64,000 nucleotides of DNA from Pseudomonadales bacterium (GTDB lineage: Bacteria; Pseudomonadota; Gammaproteobacteria; Pseudomonadales; Pseudohongiellaceae): positions 1,364,001 through 1,428,000 of the forward strand of contig JACKOH010000002.1 of NCBI GenBank assembly GCA_024234395.1. The letters run 5' to 3'. The notes beneath the pieces were generated by a model. That model worked only from the letters and a program-made list of their open reading frames with translations. It made no database searches and was not told the DNA's origin. Of this stretch, positions 38,247 to 46,980 are shown in pieces; the first letter of the stretch is position 1; each line of letters begins with the position of its first letter. Both the position numbers and the translations under genes were made by a program.

Positions 38247-38566
38247 TTCTTTGGTCGGCGGTCGAGCTCCGCCTGGGCGAAAAAAGCTGACGCCTTGCGC
38301 AAAATCTCGTTGGCTTGCTTAAGCTCTCGGTTTTCCCGTTCCAGCTCCTTAAGCCGATCTCGATCTGCGCTAGTTAAGCCGTCTCGCTTGCCTTGATCGA
38401 TCTCTGCCTGCTTGACCCACTTACGTAACGTCTCAGGCGTACAACCAACCTTTGCGGCTATTGAATTAATCGCTGCCCATTGCGAGCTGTGTTGATCCTG
38501 CTGTTCAAACAGCATCCGAACAGCGCGTTCTCGGTACTCTGGTGAATATCTTGTTCCTTTCTTCAT
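38243..38566 (-). CDS. IS3-family transposase OrfA
   Basis: This is a 107-residue DNA-binding protein: an N-terminal helix-turn-helix (RYSPEYRERAVRMLFEQ, VGCTPETLRKWVKQ) followed by a leucine-zipper-like helix (LKELERENRELKQANEILRKAS). It lies upstream of OrfB in the same element and starts about 50 bp inside the terminal repeat. Confidence 0.94.
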   Translation of the reverse strand: MKKGTRYSPEYRERAVRMLFEQQDQHSSQWAAINSIAAKVGCTPETLRKWVKQAEIDQGKRDGLTSADRDRLKELERENRELKQANEILRKASAFFAQAELDRRPKK

Positions 38567-38854
38567 AAGGGTCTATCCTCTCAAGAATTAGACCCTCCGG
38601 TAAACCCGGGGCGATTCAATGTCTCTAAATGGAACGGTCAGAAATCAGTTTGAGAGATCTTCAATTGCATTTCACATAAAACTCTCGGTACTGACTCTAA
38701 GCGGGACGTTCGAGGCATTCGGCACTGGCGTCGATGACAATATTGAAGACTTTACCTTTTTGGGCACATTGACGTTTGTTGGGCAGTGCGTCTGAATCAG
38801 TTTTGAGCTACATAGAACTAAGCAAATAGCACTACTGAAATGTCTGCTCCTGGC

Positions 38855-40190
38855 GTGCGCCGTGCAAAGGCGGCGCTTACCCAGTGGGTGAAAGTCCCAC
38901 CCGGCTACCGCTCCAGCCGGAAGCAACCGGAGCAATCGTGGAGGTAACGAAACGGTTGAAGCCTCCGGTGAAGCGTGCCACGACATACGGTGGCAGCGCG
39001 AGTGTGCAGGCGGTAACGTGAGTGAACGCTTAGCAATCCTCGAAAAGGACGTTGCACAGGCCGACCCGACCGCCATTTCGGGGAAGGCTGATACGGTTGG
39101 TGGAATGAGCAAGAGTGAAGCCAATCGCTGTGCCGGGGTAGTGGCGACAGCATGTACACAAGGGAAGCGCGCGCAACACGGGAAACCCCTTGATGTGGTC
39201 TGAGGGAGACCAACCGACCGCCCGTGAGGGAGGTTCGGGCATTCTGGGGTGGCGGAGAGGCTCGTAGTACCGAGGAAGCCGGGTAACTCCGGTGGAGGAA
39301 AGGGGCCTCAGTTCAAGACTAATGCAGGAAGTGGTAAAGGACCAGGAGATTGGGAAGCCTATCAACTCCGGCTAGTGTTCGGAAACTGCGAAGAGCATTA
39401 CACGTAAAAGCGAAGGCTGAACCTGACTTTCGTTTCTATGCGTTGTACGACAAGAGTTTCCGGGAAGACATTCTGGCCCATGCCTATGCCCAGTGCCGTG
39501 CCAGTAAGGGCGCACCGGGAGTGGATGGACAGGACTTTGCGGACATTGAAGCGTACGGGCTGGAACGCTGGCTGGGTGAACTGACGCAATCCCTCAGAAA
39601 AGAAAGTTATCGACCGGACGCCATCCGGCGAGTCTACATTCCCAAAGCCAACGGCAAACGGAGACCCCTGGGCATCTAAACCGTCAGGGATCGGGTGTGC
39701 ATGACAGCAGCGATGCTGGTGCTGGAACCGATCTTTGAGGCGGACCTTCCCGACGAGCAGTACGGCTATCGTCCGAAGCGCAGTGCGCAGCAGGCGGTGG
39801 TCGAGGTGGAAGAGCAAATGTACCGGGGTCATCCTGATGTGGTTGACGCGGACCTTTCCGACTACTTTGGCAGTATCCCGCATGCTGACCTGCTGATGTC
39901 CCTGTCCCGACGGATAGTGGACAAGCGGGTACTGCGGCTGATCAAGCTGTGGTTGGAATGTCCGGTGGAAGAAGACGGACCGAGTGGCGGTAAGACACGC
40001 ACGAGTGAGGCTAAGGATAAGCGCTGCGGCATCCCGCAGGGTTCACCGATCTCCCCGTTGCTGGCCAATCTGTACATGCGGCGTTTTGTGCTGGCATGGT
40101 ATCAATTGGGATTGGACAAGCGATTGGGGAGCTGTTTGGTGACCTATGCGAATGACCTGGTGATTCTGTGTCGTCGAGGTAAGGCTCGCT
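38855..40190 (+). mobile_element. Group II intron, 3' truncated and decayed
   Basis: The 5' end GTGCGCC at 38855 begins a roughly 500-nt structured leader with many short G/C stems, typical of group II intron domains I-III, followed by the intron-encoded reverse transcriptase. The 3' part (rest of the RT, domains V and VI) is absent because an IS91-family fragment begins at about 40190. The intron cannot splice. Confidence 0.8.
39350..40189 (+). pseudogene. Group II intron reverse transcriptase/maturase, inactive
   Basis: RT blocks are clear: YRPDAIRRVYIPKANGKRRPLGI, then EPIFEADLPDEQYGYRPKRSAQQAV, DADLSDYFGSIPH and GIPQGSPISPLLANLYM. Three defects are visible. A TAA at 39677-39679 replaces the codon after RPLGI. 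The catalytic YADD box reads YAND (VTYANDLVIL). The frame runs into IS91 sequence after RRGKA. The thumb, maturase and endonuclease regions are lost. Confidence 0.9.
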
Positions 40191-40827
40191 GCCCTGGTGC
40201 CGAAGCCCAGGGTGAACCTGGCGCGATTTCACGGGGTGTTTGCCCCCAACAGCAAACACCGGGCCGCCATCACCCCGTCGGGCCGGGGCAATGGCGGCAA
40301 GAGCGCGAGGAGGCAGAGTGACAGCCAGGCGGATGACCGCACAGCGGCCGAGCTCCACGCCGCCATGACCTGGGCCCAGCGCCTGAAGCGTGTCTTCCGG
40401 ATCGACATCGAAACCTGCGAGAAGTGCCAGGGGCCGGTGCGGATTATCGCCTGTATCGAGGAGCCGGCGCTGATCCGCCAGTTTCTGGAACATTTGAGGA
40501 AGAAGGAGTCCGAAGTCTCCCAGACAGAACTCCCCCCCGGAGCGGGCGCCACCACAGATGGGCTTGTTTGACCAGACCTGACTCAATAACAGAACAACAG
40601 GAAGGAAAGACAATACAGTCTGCCAGGGAAGGTGGCCGGATAACACTCGGCTGGTCATCGGCCTGCACAACATTTAGTCAGCAATACAGCCCTTTCACCG
40701 GTGGCTTACGATTGATAACCGGTCTTTTTCGACGGCTTTCCATTCAACAAAGGGGTTCCACCCGACCAGCCATTTACAAATCTGGACAAACCACCGATTC
40801 GCAGATACCTTTAATTCTTCCTATAAG
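40190..40827 (+). mobile_element. IS91-family element B, 3' part, plus orientation
   Basis: The transposase tail from ALVPKPRVNLARFHGVFAPN through CEKCQGPVRIIACIEEP to GLFD (stop about 40571) is followed by the 250-bp ori end finishing CCTATAAG at 40827. Directly after it the TonB receptor copy 3 begins in mid gene. The sequence is almost the reverse complement of 32253-32771. The left side is joined to the group II intron RT. Confidence 0.9.
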
Positions 40828-42656
40828 CCAACGCTGACCGATCCGGTTTTGGTATCACCTTCCCCATGCTTGACCTGGACCGGGTTGAGGTTTTGAAAGG
40901 GCCGCAGGGCACACTGTACGGGGAAAGTTCGATCGGCGGTGCGATCAAGTACATCACCAAGAACCCCAATCTGGTGGGCGACACGGATCTGTTTGTAGAA
41001 ACCAACGTCAACTCCATCGACGGTGACGGCAACGGCTATCGCGTGACCGCGGCAGGCAACGTCCTCAGTACAGATACCTTCGGGCTCCGTCTTATGGGTT
41101 ACAAGGAGACCAAGCCTGGCTGGGTCGACAACGACTACTGGGGAAAAGAGGCCAACGAACAGGAGCGGGAATCCTACCGGCTGAAAGCACTTTGGACCCC
41201 GATCGACGCCTTTTCGGCGGACCTGCTGTATCAGCACTACGAGGCAGCTCAGGCGGCCAATGGTCGCAGTGAAACTGACTTTACGAATCATGGATTTACC
41301 GCCACCTCGATCTATGAGGACTGGGACCTGGCAACCTTGACACTGCATTGGGATATTACGCCCGAGATTTCGCTGACCAGCGCTACCAGCAAACTGGACC
41401 GAAAGGCCAACTCTCCCACCGATGTGAGCGGCTGGGTGCCGGTGGTGGAAAGGTTTTTCCCGGGCACCACCGTGTATGCGCCGCAGTTTGGTAACGAGAT
41501 TACGGTGGATCAACCAGTCGAATTGATTGGCTATGAAACTCCCGGAGTGATCGACAATATCAGCCATGAAACCCGGCTCAACGGTGTCTTTCGCGACAAC
41601 ATCTACTGGACGGCCGGGTTTTACTGGAAAGATGCCGAGTACTCGGCCGATTCCGGCAGTATCTACTGGCCCGACCCGGACGCTACCGGAGCGGGAGCCG
41701 GGCACGCCACCAATGTTTACCAGTCCACGGAAGCCTATGCCCTGTTTGCCGACGTCAGCTATCAGTTCGCCGATGCCTGGGAGGCCACCTTCGGCCTGCG
41801 GCAGTACTGGGACGAGCGCTACTCAAACTCCTCGGGTATCAGCTTCGGCACGCCACGGGGGTTTTCCGACACGGTGAAAAACGACTCGACCATCGGCCGG
41901 GTGGTGCTGAAATACGCTTACGATGAAAACACCATCGCATATGCCAGCGCCTCTCAGGGTTTCCGCTCCGGGGGTATTCAGACCGCGGAAACCTTCAATA
42001 CCTCGGGTGGCACCGTACCCAATACCTTTGATCCGGAAGACCTGATTACCTACGAACTTGGATTGAAGGGGCGTACGTTGGGAGGTGACCTAAGGTACGA
42101 ATTGGCCACCTACTTCTCCGATTACACCAATGTGCAGATCGTTGAACCAGTGCTGGTGTTGTCTGCAGTAGTCTCCGGTGGCAAGGCCGAAATCAAGGGA
42201 TTTGAATCGGCCCTGAGTTACGATATCACTCCCAATCTGTTTGTGAACTTTACCTACAGCTATAACGACGCCCAGTACACCGAGGCCACCGCTCAGCACG
42301 ATAAGGGCGAGCCATTTGACGGTGTGCCCATGTACAGCACCCTCGGACTGTCCGCGGACTATTCGTTCAACTGGTCAAGCCAGATTCGTGGCCATTTCCG
42401 GATGGACTACTTCAGCCAGGACGGTCAGGAACAGAACAGCAAGGATGGCAGTTTCGATATCCTGAACCAGCAGTATGAGGGCGTCAAACAGCTCAACGCC
42501 CGGCTTGGCTGGTTACTGGATGATTGGAGTGCTTACCTGTATGCGGAAAACCTCACCAACGAGGAAAAGCAGCTACGCAGGCCTTTCCGCGGAACTATTG
42601 ACTATGTCATTCAGCCGCCGCGTTCACTCGGCCTGACTGTCCGCTATCAGTTCTAA
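40828..42656 (+). pseudogene. TonB-dependent receptor copy 3, 5' truncated
   Basis: The frame is open from the IS91 end and corresponds to copy 1 from NADRSGFGITF to the C-terminal VRYQF. The first internal ATG is at 40866. About 120 N-terminal residues (signal peptide, TonB box, first plug strand) are missing, so an exported receptor cannot be made. Up to about 41892 it is near-identical to copy 1. From there to about 42613 it differs in many codons and in loops (for example EATAQHDKGEPFDG against QTTPEHDKGEPFNG). After that the two are again identical past the stop. Confidence 0.9.
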
Positions 42657-42661
42657 GTCAG

Positions 42662-42731
42662 CAGCATCAGGAAACTGATGCAGGCCTGAAATCTGAGCAA
42701 TCAATGCCGGGGAGGGCGACTCCTCCCCGGC
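42662..42731 (+). terminator. Two hairpins after receptor copy 3
   Basis: This is an identical copy of the GNRA-loop hairpin and the GCCGGGGAGG hairpin found after receptor copy 1. The G/C stem is at 42706-42715 and 42722-42731. Similarity ends a few bases later. Confidence 0.65.
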
Positions 42732-42851
42732 ACATTTCGACAAACCGGGATTACCGCGCAGCGCGGCCAAGCGGGACATCTGTTATGACCTGATCGGAAC
42801 CTGATTGCAGAATAGCCCGTCCGTACTGTCCGTTAATTCCTTGCAAACCCC

Positions 42852-43457
42852 GTGTCACTCCCTTATCTTCGCCAGGCTATGTTGCTGACTGATATTGCAA
42901 TCCTTCTTGCGGTGTCCCAGCTGGCTATCATCAGCCTGTTTTCCCGTACTCCTGTGCCTTCCTATGTATTCCCGATTTACGTGATGCTGGTGGACCTGAT
43001 TTTCAATCTCTCGGTATTCCGGGTCAGTAACCGCACCCTGCACATTCTCACCGAGGTACACCCGACCGCGGATCAGGAAACAACCGTGCACGCCGCACCC
43101 CAGGAACACCAGCATCAGCAGTTGATGACCAGGCTGGTCGATATGGTGGAAAAGCAGCGACTTTTCAGTCAGCATGGATTGACCATCAGCAGCCTGGCGG
43201 AGCAACTGGACGTACAGGAATACCGGCTGCGCCGCCTGATTAACAAGGAACTGAAATTCAAGAATTTCAACCAGTTCCTCAATAATTACCGGTTGGCTGA
43301 AGCGAGTGCCAGGCTCGCCAGCGAAAGCGCTTCCATATCCAGCATCGCCCTGGACGCGGGGTATGTTTCGCTGTCGTCATTCAATACCGCGTTCAAGTCG
43401 AGGTTCGGTATGACACCCTCCGAATACCGGGCCCGACACCGGGAGGAAGATTCCTGA
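42852..43457 (+). CDS. AraC-family regulator, probably 5' truncated
   Basis: The C-terminal AraC DNA-binding domain is complete, with two helix-turn-helix units (ISSLAEQLDVQEYRLRRLINKE and ISSIALDAGYVSLSSFNTAFKSRFGMTPSEYR). The N-terminus has two hydrophobic helices. Relatives have a longer membrane sensor of six or seven helices before the HTH, so about 150 residues seem missing. The first usable start is a GTG at 42852 without a clear ribosome site. The last 80 bp overlap nothing functional on the other strand. Confidence 0.72.
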   Translation: MSLPYLRQAMLLTDIAILLAVSQLAIISLFSRTPVPSYVFPIYVMLVDLIFNLSVFRVSNRTLHILTEVHPTADQETTVHAAPQEHQHQQLMTRLVDMVEKQRLFSQHGLTISSLAEQLDVQEYRLRRLINKELKFKNFNQFLNNYRLAEASARLASESASISSIALDAGYVSLSSFNTAFKSRFGMTPSEYRARHREEDS

Positions 43458-43486
43458 ACAGACCGGACTTCTACCGGTCCGCCGAT

Positions 43487-43662
43487 CCGCTAGAAAATGG
43501 CATTGACGGTCAGGAACAGAACTGAAGGCCCGAGCAGACAACCCACGCCGGTATAAAACGTGGCAGTCATGGCGCCGTAGGGAACCAGTTTCGGGTCGGT
43601 GGCTGCCAGCCCCCCGGCCACGCCACTGGTGGTACCCATGAGTCCGCCGAAAACCATGGCCC
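43487..43662 (-). pseudogene. C-terminal fragment of a membrane transporter
   Basis: On the minus strand AMVFGGLMGTTSGVAGGLAA and TDPKLVPYGAMTATFYTG precede GCLLGPSVLFLTVNAIF and a TAG stop. These look like the last two glycine-rich helices of a secondary transporter. The family is not identified. The upstream side joins an integrase fragment at about 43662. Confidence 0.55.
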
Positions 43663-43912
43663 TCACGTGTCAGCCACCGGATACGCCTGGCCGGGTCCTT
43701 CAGCATCCGGATATGGGGTGCCCGATCAATCCACTCCCATTGCTTTACAGCGGTAATCAGAATCACTCTGACCAGTTCCAACAAGCGATTGACCGTTGCC
43801 GGTCTCACGCCGGTATTGACCTTGGCTTCAGTGATCTGGTCGATGACCTCCCGCGTGATCTCATACAGGAACAAATGTCCTAGGTAAGGATCAAGCCACT
43901 GGATATGACTGA
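43663..43912 (-). pseudogene. Tyrosine recombinase fragment, core-binding domain
   Basis: About 80 residues of a phage-type integrase remain: WLDPYLGHLFLYEITREVIDQ, then VNTGVRPATVNRLLELVRVIL and WEWIDRAPHIRMLKDPARRIRWLTRE. This is the SAM-like core-binding domain just before the catalytic domain. Both ends are cut, at an in-frame stop upstream and at the transporter fragment downstream. Confidence 0.82.
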
Positions 43913-43926
43913 GGTCTCTTCAGTCA

Positions 43927-44331
43927 GCTTTGTGTGCAAGTGCAAACAGAGGGGTAAAGACTTCTCTGGTTCTTCCGGCCCGTAACGACGACTTTGCTGT
44001 CAGGGTTACCAGCCTGAGCTATTACGAAGAATTGCTCGAAGCCGGAGTCAATGTCTACGAATTCTCAGCCGGATTACTGCATACAAAATCCCTGACCGTA
44101 GATGGAGAGTTTACCCTGATCGGCTCTGCCAACTTGGACCGTCGCAGCTTTGATCTGAATTACGAGAATAATACACTTCTCCATGACAGGACCCTGACGT
44201 TACAGATGCGGGAAAGACAGAACAGTTATCTCACGAGCAGCAGGGAAGTAAGCCTGGATGAGGTACGCGGGTGGGGGCTGAGTAAAAGACTATGGAACAA
44301 TGCCGTGGCAATAGCCGGCCCGGTACTTTGA
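43927..44331 (+). pseudogene. Cardiolipin synthase (PLD family), C-terminal fragment
   Basis: This is the second phospholipase-D half of a cardiolipin synthase. The HKD motif is H51-K53-D58 with the following GSAN (HTKSLTVDG, LIGSANLDRRSF). The tail carries two Arg/Trp-rich helices as usual. The first half, including the first HKD motif and the membrane anchors, is missing, so the protein would be inactive. The 5' edge is near 43927. Confidence 0.85.
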
Positions 44332-44837
44332 CCGCCAGGGTATGTTGGGGCGCAATTTGGCTTGCTTTGCTGCCATTGCATTTTAGCGGTAACAGAGCGA
44401 TCAATAGAGCGGGTGATTTCGATAGTGACGCGGTTCGAAAGTTGGTAAGCCAGTTGGGGTCTGATGAGGGGTTTAGACTGAGGATCGCAATAGCACAGTC
44501 GTGTGCGGTCGTTCTAGATGACCCTGTCTCGAACGTCCTCAGTTAAGAATCCCCGTCAGGCCCTGCAAAGTCCAGCGATATTTTCAAACTGCGCCATTTC
44601 GCGCTTGCTTGTCCTAAGCAGGAGTAGCAGGTAAAGTTAATACATCATTGGAATTAAAAACATACTTGGAAAAGTTGCTCGGTTAATTGAGTGGTGGCTC
44701 TATTCGCTAGTGGTGAATTAACAAGAGAGAGCTTCGTAATATTAAGAATTTCCGCATTTAGCGGCGCTCTATTGTTTAGTTAGGTAGAGGTAGCAGGATC
44801 AAGAAGTCCACTAAGAAACACAGAGAGAGCAAAGACT
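44332..44837. other. 500-bp stretch with no supported gene
   Basis: Only short frames without coding character are present. The last 100 bp before 44838 must hold the promoter and ribosome site (GAGAGAGCAAAGACT) of the GlsB-like gene. Confidence 0.5.
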
Positions 44838-45086
44838 ATGGAAACTAACAGTTTGATCGCCGTGTTGATTATTGGAGCCCTGGCTGGTTGGCTGGCGGGG
44901 ACCCTGATGAAAGGGCGCGGCTTCGGGATACTGGGCAACATAGTTGTCGGTATCGTCGGGGCTTTTCTCGGAGGTATTCTGTTTGGCTTTTTAGGTCTTT
45001 CTGCCAGCGGTCTTGTAGGTTCGCTGGTAACGGCCACCGTCGGTGCTATTGTCCTGTTGTTTATCGTCGGGTTGATAAAGAAGTAA
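44838..45086 (+). CDS. GlsB/YeaQ/YmgE-family membrane protein
   Basis: This 82-residue protein has three hydrophobic, glycine-rich helices (LIAVLIIGALAGWLAGTLMKGRG, ILGNIVVGIVGAFLGGILFG, VTATVGAIVLLFIVGLIKK). It is the complete transglycosylase-associated or stress-response membrane family, of unknown molecular function and often induced by stress. It looks intact and autonomous among broken genes. Confidence 0.92.
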   Translation: METNSLIAVLIIGALAGWLAGTLMKGRGFGILGNIVVGIVGAFLGGILFGFLGLSASGLVGSLVTATVGAIVLLFIVGLIKK

Positions 45087-45098
45087 GTAGATTAAGAC

Positions 45099-45235
45099 AT
45101 TATAGGACGAACTAAAGGTATCTGCGAAGCGGTGGTTTGTCCAACCATTTTTAATAGCAGGTCGGGTGCCCCCCTTCTTGATCGGAAAATCGTAGAGAAA
45201 GACTATTGTTCAATCGCAAGCCACTGCTGGAACCA
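45099..45235 (-). mobile_element. Diverged IS91-family ori-end remnant
   Basis: TATAGGACGAACTAAAGGTATC followed by GAAGCGGTGGTTTGTCCA parallels the ori end at 32253 onward with substitutions, through GGTCGGGTG and AATCGCAAGCCACTG. No transposase sequence remains. Confidence 0.7.
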
Positions 45236-45358
45236 ATTTATTTGAGCATATTTTGTCTGAGGTCTCACCTGATTGCCACGCTGTTGAATTGCAGCGAATT
45301 TTGACCCAGTGGGTCAATTGCGCATGCAATTCAACACAGTTGGGGTAAGGCACCTAGA

Positions 45359-45787
45359 TCAAAGCTGGTTCGCCAGCAGCTTTATCATTGTAGGCTTGGA
45401 TTCCACCAAGTCGGCGATGGAGTATTCATTCAGCTTGTCGTACAGCGCCTGCTGCCCAATCTTTAACACTGACTTCAGTGTGCAGGCTGGGGCCAGTTTG
45501 CATGAAATACTTTCGCAATCAATGAATGTTTCGTGACCCTCGAAATGCCTGATTACATCCCCTATCAAAATCTCCTCAGGTGGCCTCGCCAGTTCCATGC
45601 CGCCGCCCTTGCCTTGATAAGTGACGATGTATCCACTCCTGGAAAGTTCGTGCACTACCTTGCGGAGGTGTTCGATGGAAATGGGGTAGAACTCGGCGAT
45701 TTCTTTAAGCGTGGAGCGCTTGCTGTGGTTGATTGCCAGGTAAAGCAAAACCCTCAAGCTGTAATCGGTAAATCGTAAAAGTTGCAT
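45359..45787 (-). CDS. nsrR: NsrR, nitric-oxide-sensing Rrf2-family repressor
   Basis: This is a cytoplasmic Fe-S repressor of nitrosative-stress genes with 142 residues. A winged HTH (TLKEIAEFYPISIEHLRKVVHEL, then GKGGGMELARPPEEI) is followed by C91-x4-C96-x5-C102 (CESISCKLAPAC), the cluster ligand spacing and numbering of Escherichia coli NsrR. NO disrupts the cluster and releases DNA. It lies downstream of and in the same direction as the nirK gene group. Two matching operators lie upstream of nirK, so the circuit seems to be self-contained. Confidence 0.92.
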   Translation of the reverse strand: MQLLRFTDYSLRVLLYLAINHSKRSTLKEIAEFYPISIEHLRKVVHELSRSGYIVTYQGKGGGMELARPPEEILIGDVIRHFEGHETFIDCESISCKLAPACTLKSVLKIGQQALYDKLNEYSIADLVESKPTMIKLLANQL

Positions 45788-45898
45788 GACAGGACTCCGA
45801 CTTTGAGTATGTGTCTGCTGCCGGGCCCTGTCAATGCCACTTTTCGTGTTTGGAAGCGGGCGAGTGAAGCTCCCGACCGCCAGCGGCGGGCACCGCCG

Positions 45899-46942
45899 TT
45901 AGCGGCGAAAGTCCTCGAATTCACCGAGGAACTCGTCATGGTGAAATAATCCAGTCGCCTGGGTCTTCAGGGTTTCACTCCAATAAAAGTCCGGGTCGTA
46001 GGACTTGTCCGCCCATACGTACCAGTCCTCCGCTTCGATGCCCTCATATTCAACCACCATAACGGCGCCTCCCGGCATCTTCCCATTATTCGTGGTGTGG
46101 TGTTCATTGTGGTCATGGGCAATCCATCGTCCTGGATTGTTCATGCGAACGATGACATCGTATCGTTCGCCGGGTTGCAGTGGCAGAACATCAACGGCTA
46201 CCGGGTTTTCCAATGGCAGTCCATCCTTGTGGGTTACCAGCACATCATGCCCATGCAGATGAAACGCAACAGGGATGGTGGCGGCAAATAGTCTCAGACG
46301 CAGTACGTCACCTTCCTTTACCCGAAGCGGTTGTGTGTTAGGAAACGACTTGCCGTTAATAGAGAAAAATGAAATGGGTTCGCCCGGGTGGCCGCCTTCT
46401 CCATAATCGTTCGCCACCTCTGGATTCCAGCCGGAAAACATCAGGATGGCGTCCCGGGTGACACTTTGCTCCAGTTCGGTCGGCTGCAGCGGATCCACCA
46501 CAAATGCTCCCCACATGCCCCGTGTACCGACATGCTCGGCAACGTTGACGTGGCAGTGATACCAGAGACTGCCGGTCTTGTCGGCAGTAAACCGGTAGGT
46601 AAAACTTTCGCCCGGCTCAACGGCTTTCTGGGTGATATCCGGAACGCCGTCGGATTGCCAGCTGTCGGTCTGGTAGATCCCGTGCCAATGGATAGTATGG
46701 TTCAATGAGGTGTTGTTCACCAGCGTCAGTTCCACCTCATCTCCTTCCCGCACTCTGATAAGAGGACCGGGAACCTGTCCGTCGTAGGCCCAGACCTTGG
46801 ACTTGAAACCCGGTGCGATATCGAGAGTGACTTCTTCCACTGACATTTCGAATTTGTGGGTTTCCGCCTGGGCTGTGGCTGCCCCGCTTACAGAGGCTAC
46901 CGCCAATACCAGATAACCCACCATCACAACTTTCTTCAGCAT
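45899..46942 (-). CDS. Two-domain multicopper oxidase
   Basis: This is a periplasmic two-cupredoxin oxidase of 347 residues with a signal peptide ending ATAQAE. Copper motifs are H85-W-H87-G, H129-C130-H131 with H137 and M143 (YHCHVNVAEHVGTRGMWG, the type 1 site in domain 1), FHLHGHDV and AHDHNEHH in domain 2. The combination resembles small laccase-type and nitrite-reductase-like oxidases. The ATG at 46942 follows GGAG; an upstream frame extension is unlikely. It is the fourth gene of the nirK operon, 38 bp after the cytochrome gene. It could oxidise Cu(I) or nitrogen compounds; the substrate is unknown. Confidence 0.85.
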   Translation of the reverse strand: MLKKVVMVGYLVLAVASVSGAATAQAETHKFEMSVEEVTLDIAPGFKSKVWAYDGQVPGPLIRVREGDEVELTLVNNTSLNHTIHWHGIYQTDSWQSDGVPDITQKAVEPGESFTYRFTADKTGSLWYHCHVNVAEHVGTRGMWGAFVVDPLQPTELEQSVTRDAILMFSGWNPEVANDYGEGGHPGEPISFFSINGKSFPNTQPLRVKEGDVLRLRLFAATIPVAFHLHGHDVLVTHKDGLPLENPVAVDVLPLQPGERYDVIVRMNNPGRWIAHDHNEHHTTNNGKMPGGAVMVVEYEGIEAEDWYVWADKSYDPDFYWSETLKTQATGLFHHDEFLGEFEDFRR

Positions 46943-46980
46943 GATATTTCTCCGCCCAGTATCTGGGTAATCAATTGGTT

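Larger units (their letters stand above)
37299..38618 (-). mobile_element. Complete IS3-family insertion sequence
   Basis: This is a 1320-bp element with imperfect terminal inverted repeats beginning TGAATCGCCCCGGG (37299 onward) and its complement ending at 38618, including a conserved CGGAGGG block. It is flanked by the 3-bp direct repeat ATG (37296-37298 and 38619-38621). It encodes OrfA and OrfB overlapping by 4 bp. Both frames are intact, so it may still be active and is probably a recent insertion. Confidence 0.93.
37125..38795 (+). pseudogene. Unknown gene split by the IS3 insertion
   Basis: A plus-strand frame runs to ATG at 37296-37298, where an IS3-family element begins. After the element the same codon ATG (38619-38621) continues in frame (SLNGTVRNQFERSS...LGTLTFVGQCV) to a stop at 38793-38795. 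Removing the IS plus one ATG copy restores a continuous protein of at least 115 residues. The 5' end is not clear and probably was lost at the junction with the M14-like fragment. The product is not recognised; alternating hydrophobic residues suggest beta structure. Confidence 0.7.

Noticed and set aside
39350..42656. Diversity-generating retroelement (reverse transcriptase near variable receptor copies)
   Set aside because: The RT has group II intron blocks, a stop codon and YAND instead of YADD, no template/variable repeat pair was found, and receptor differences are not biased to adenine positions by eye.
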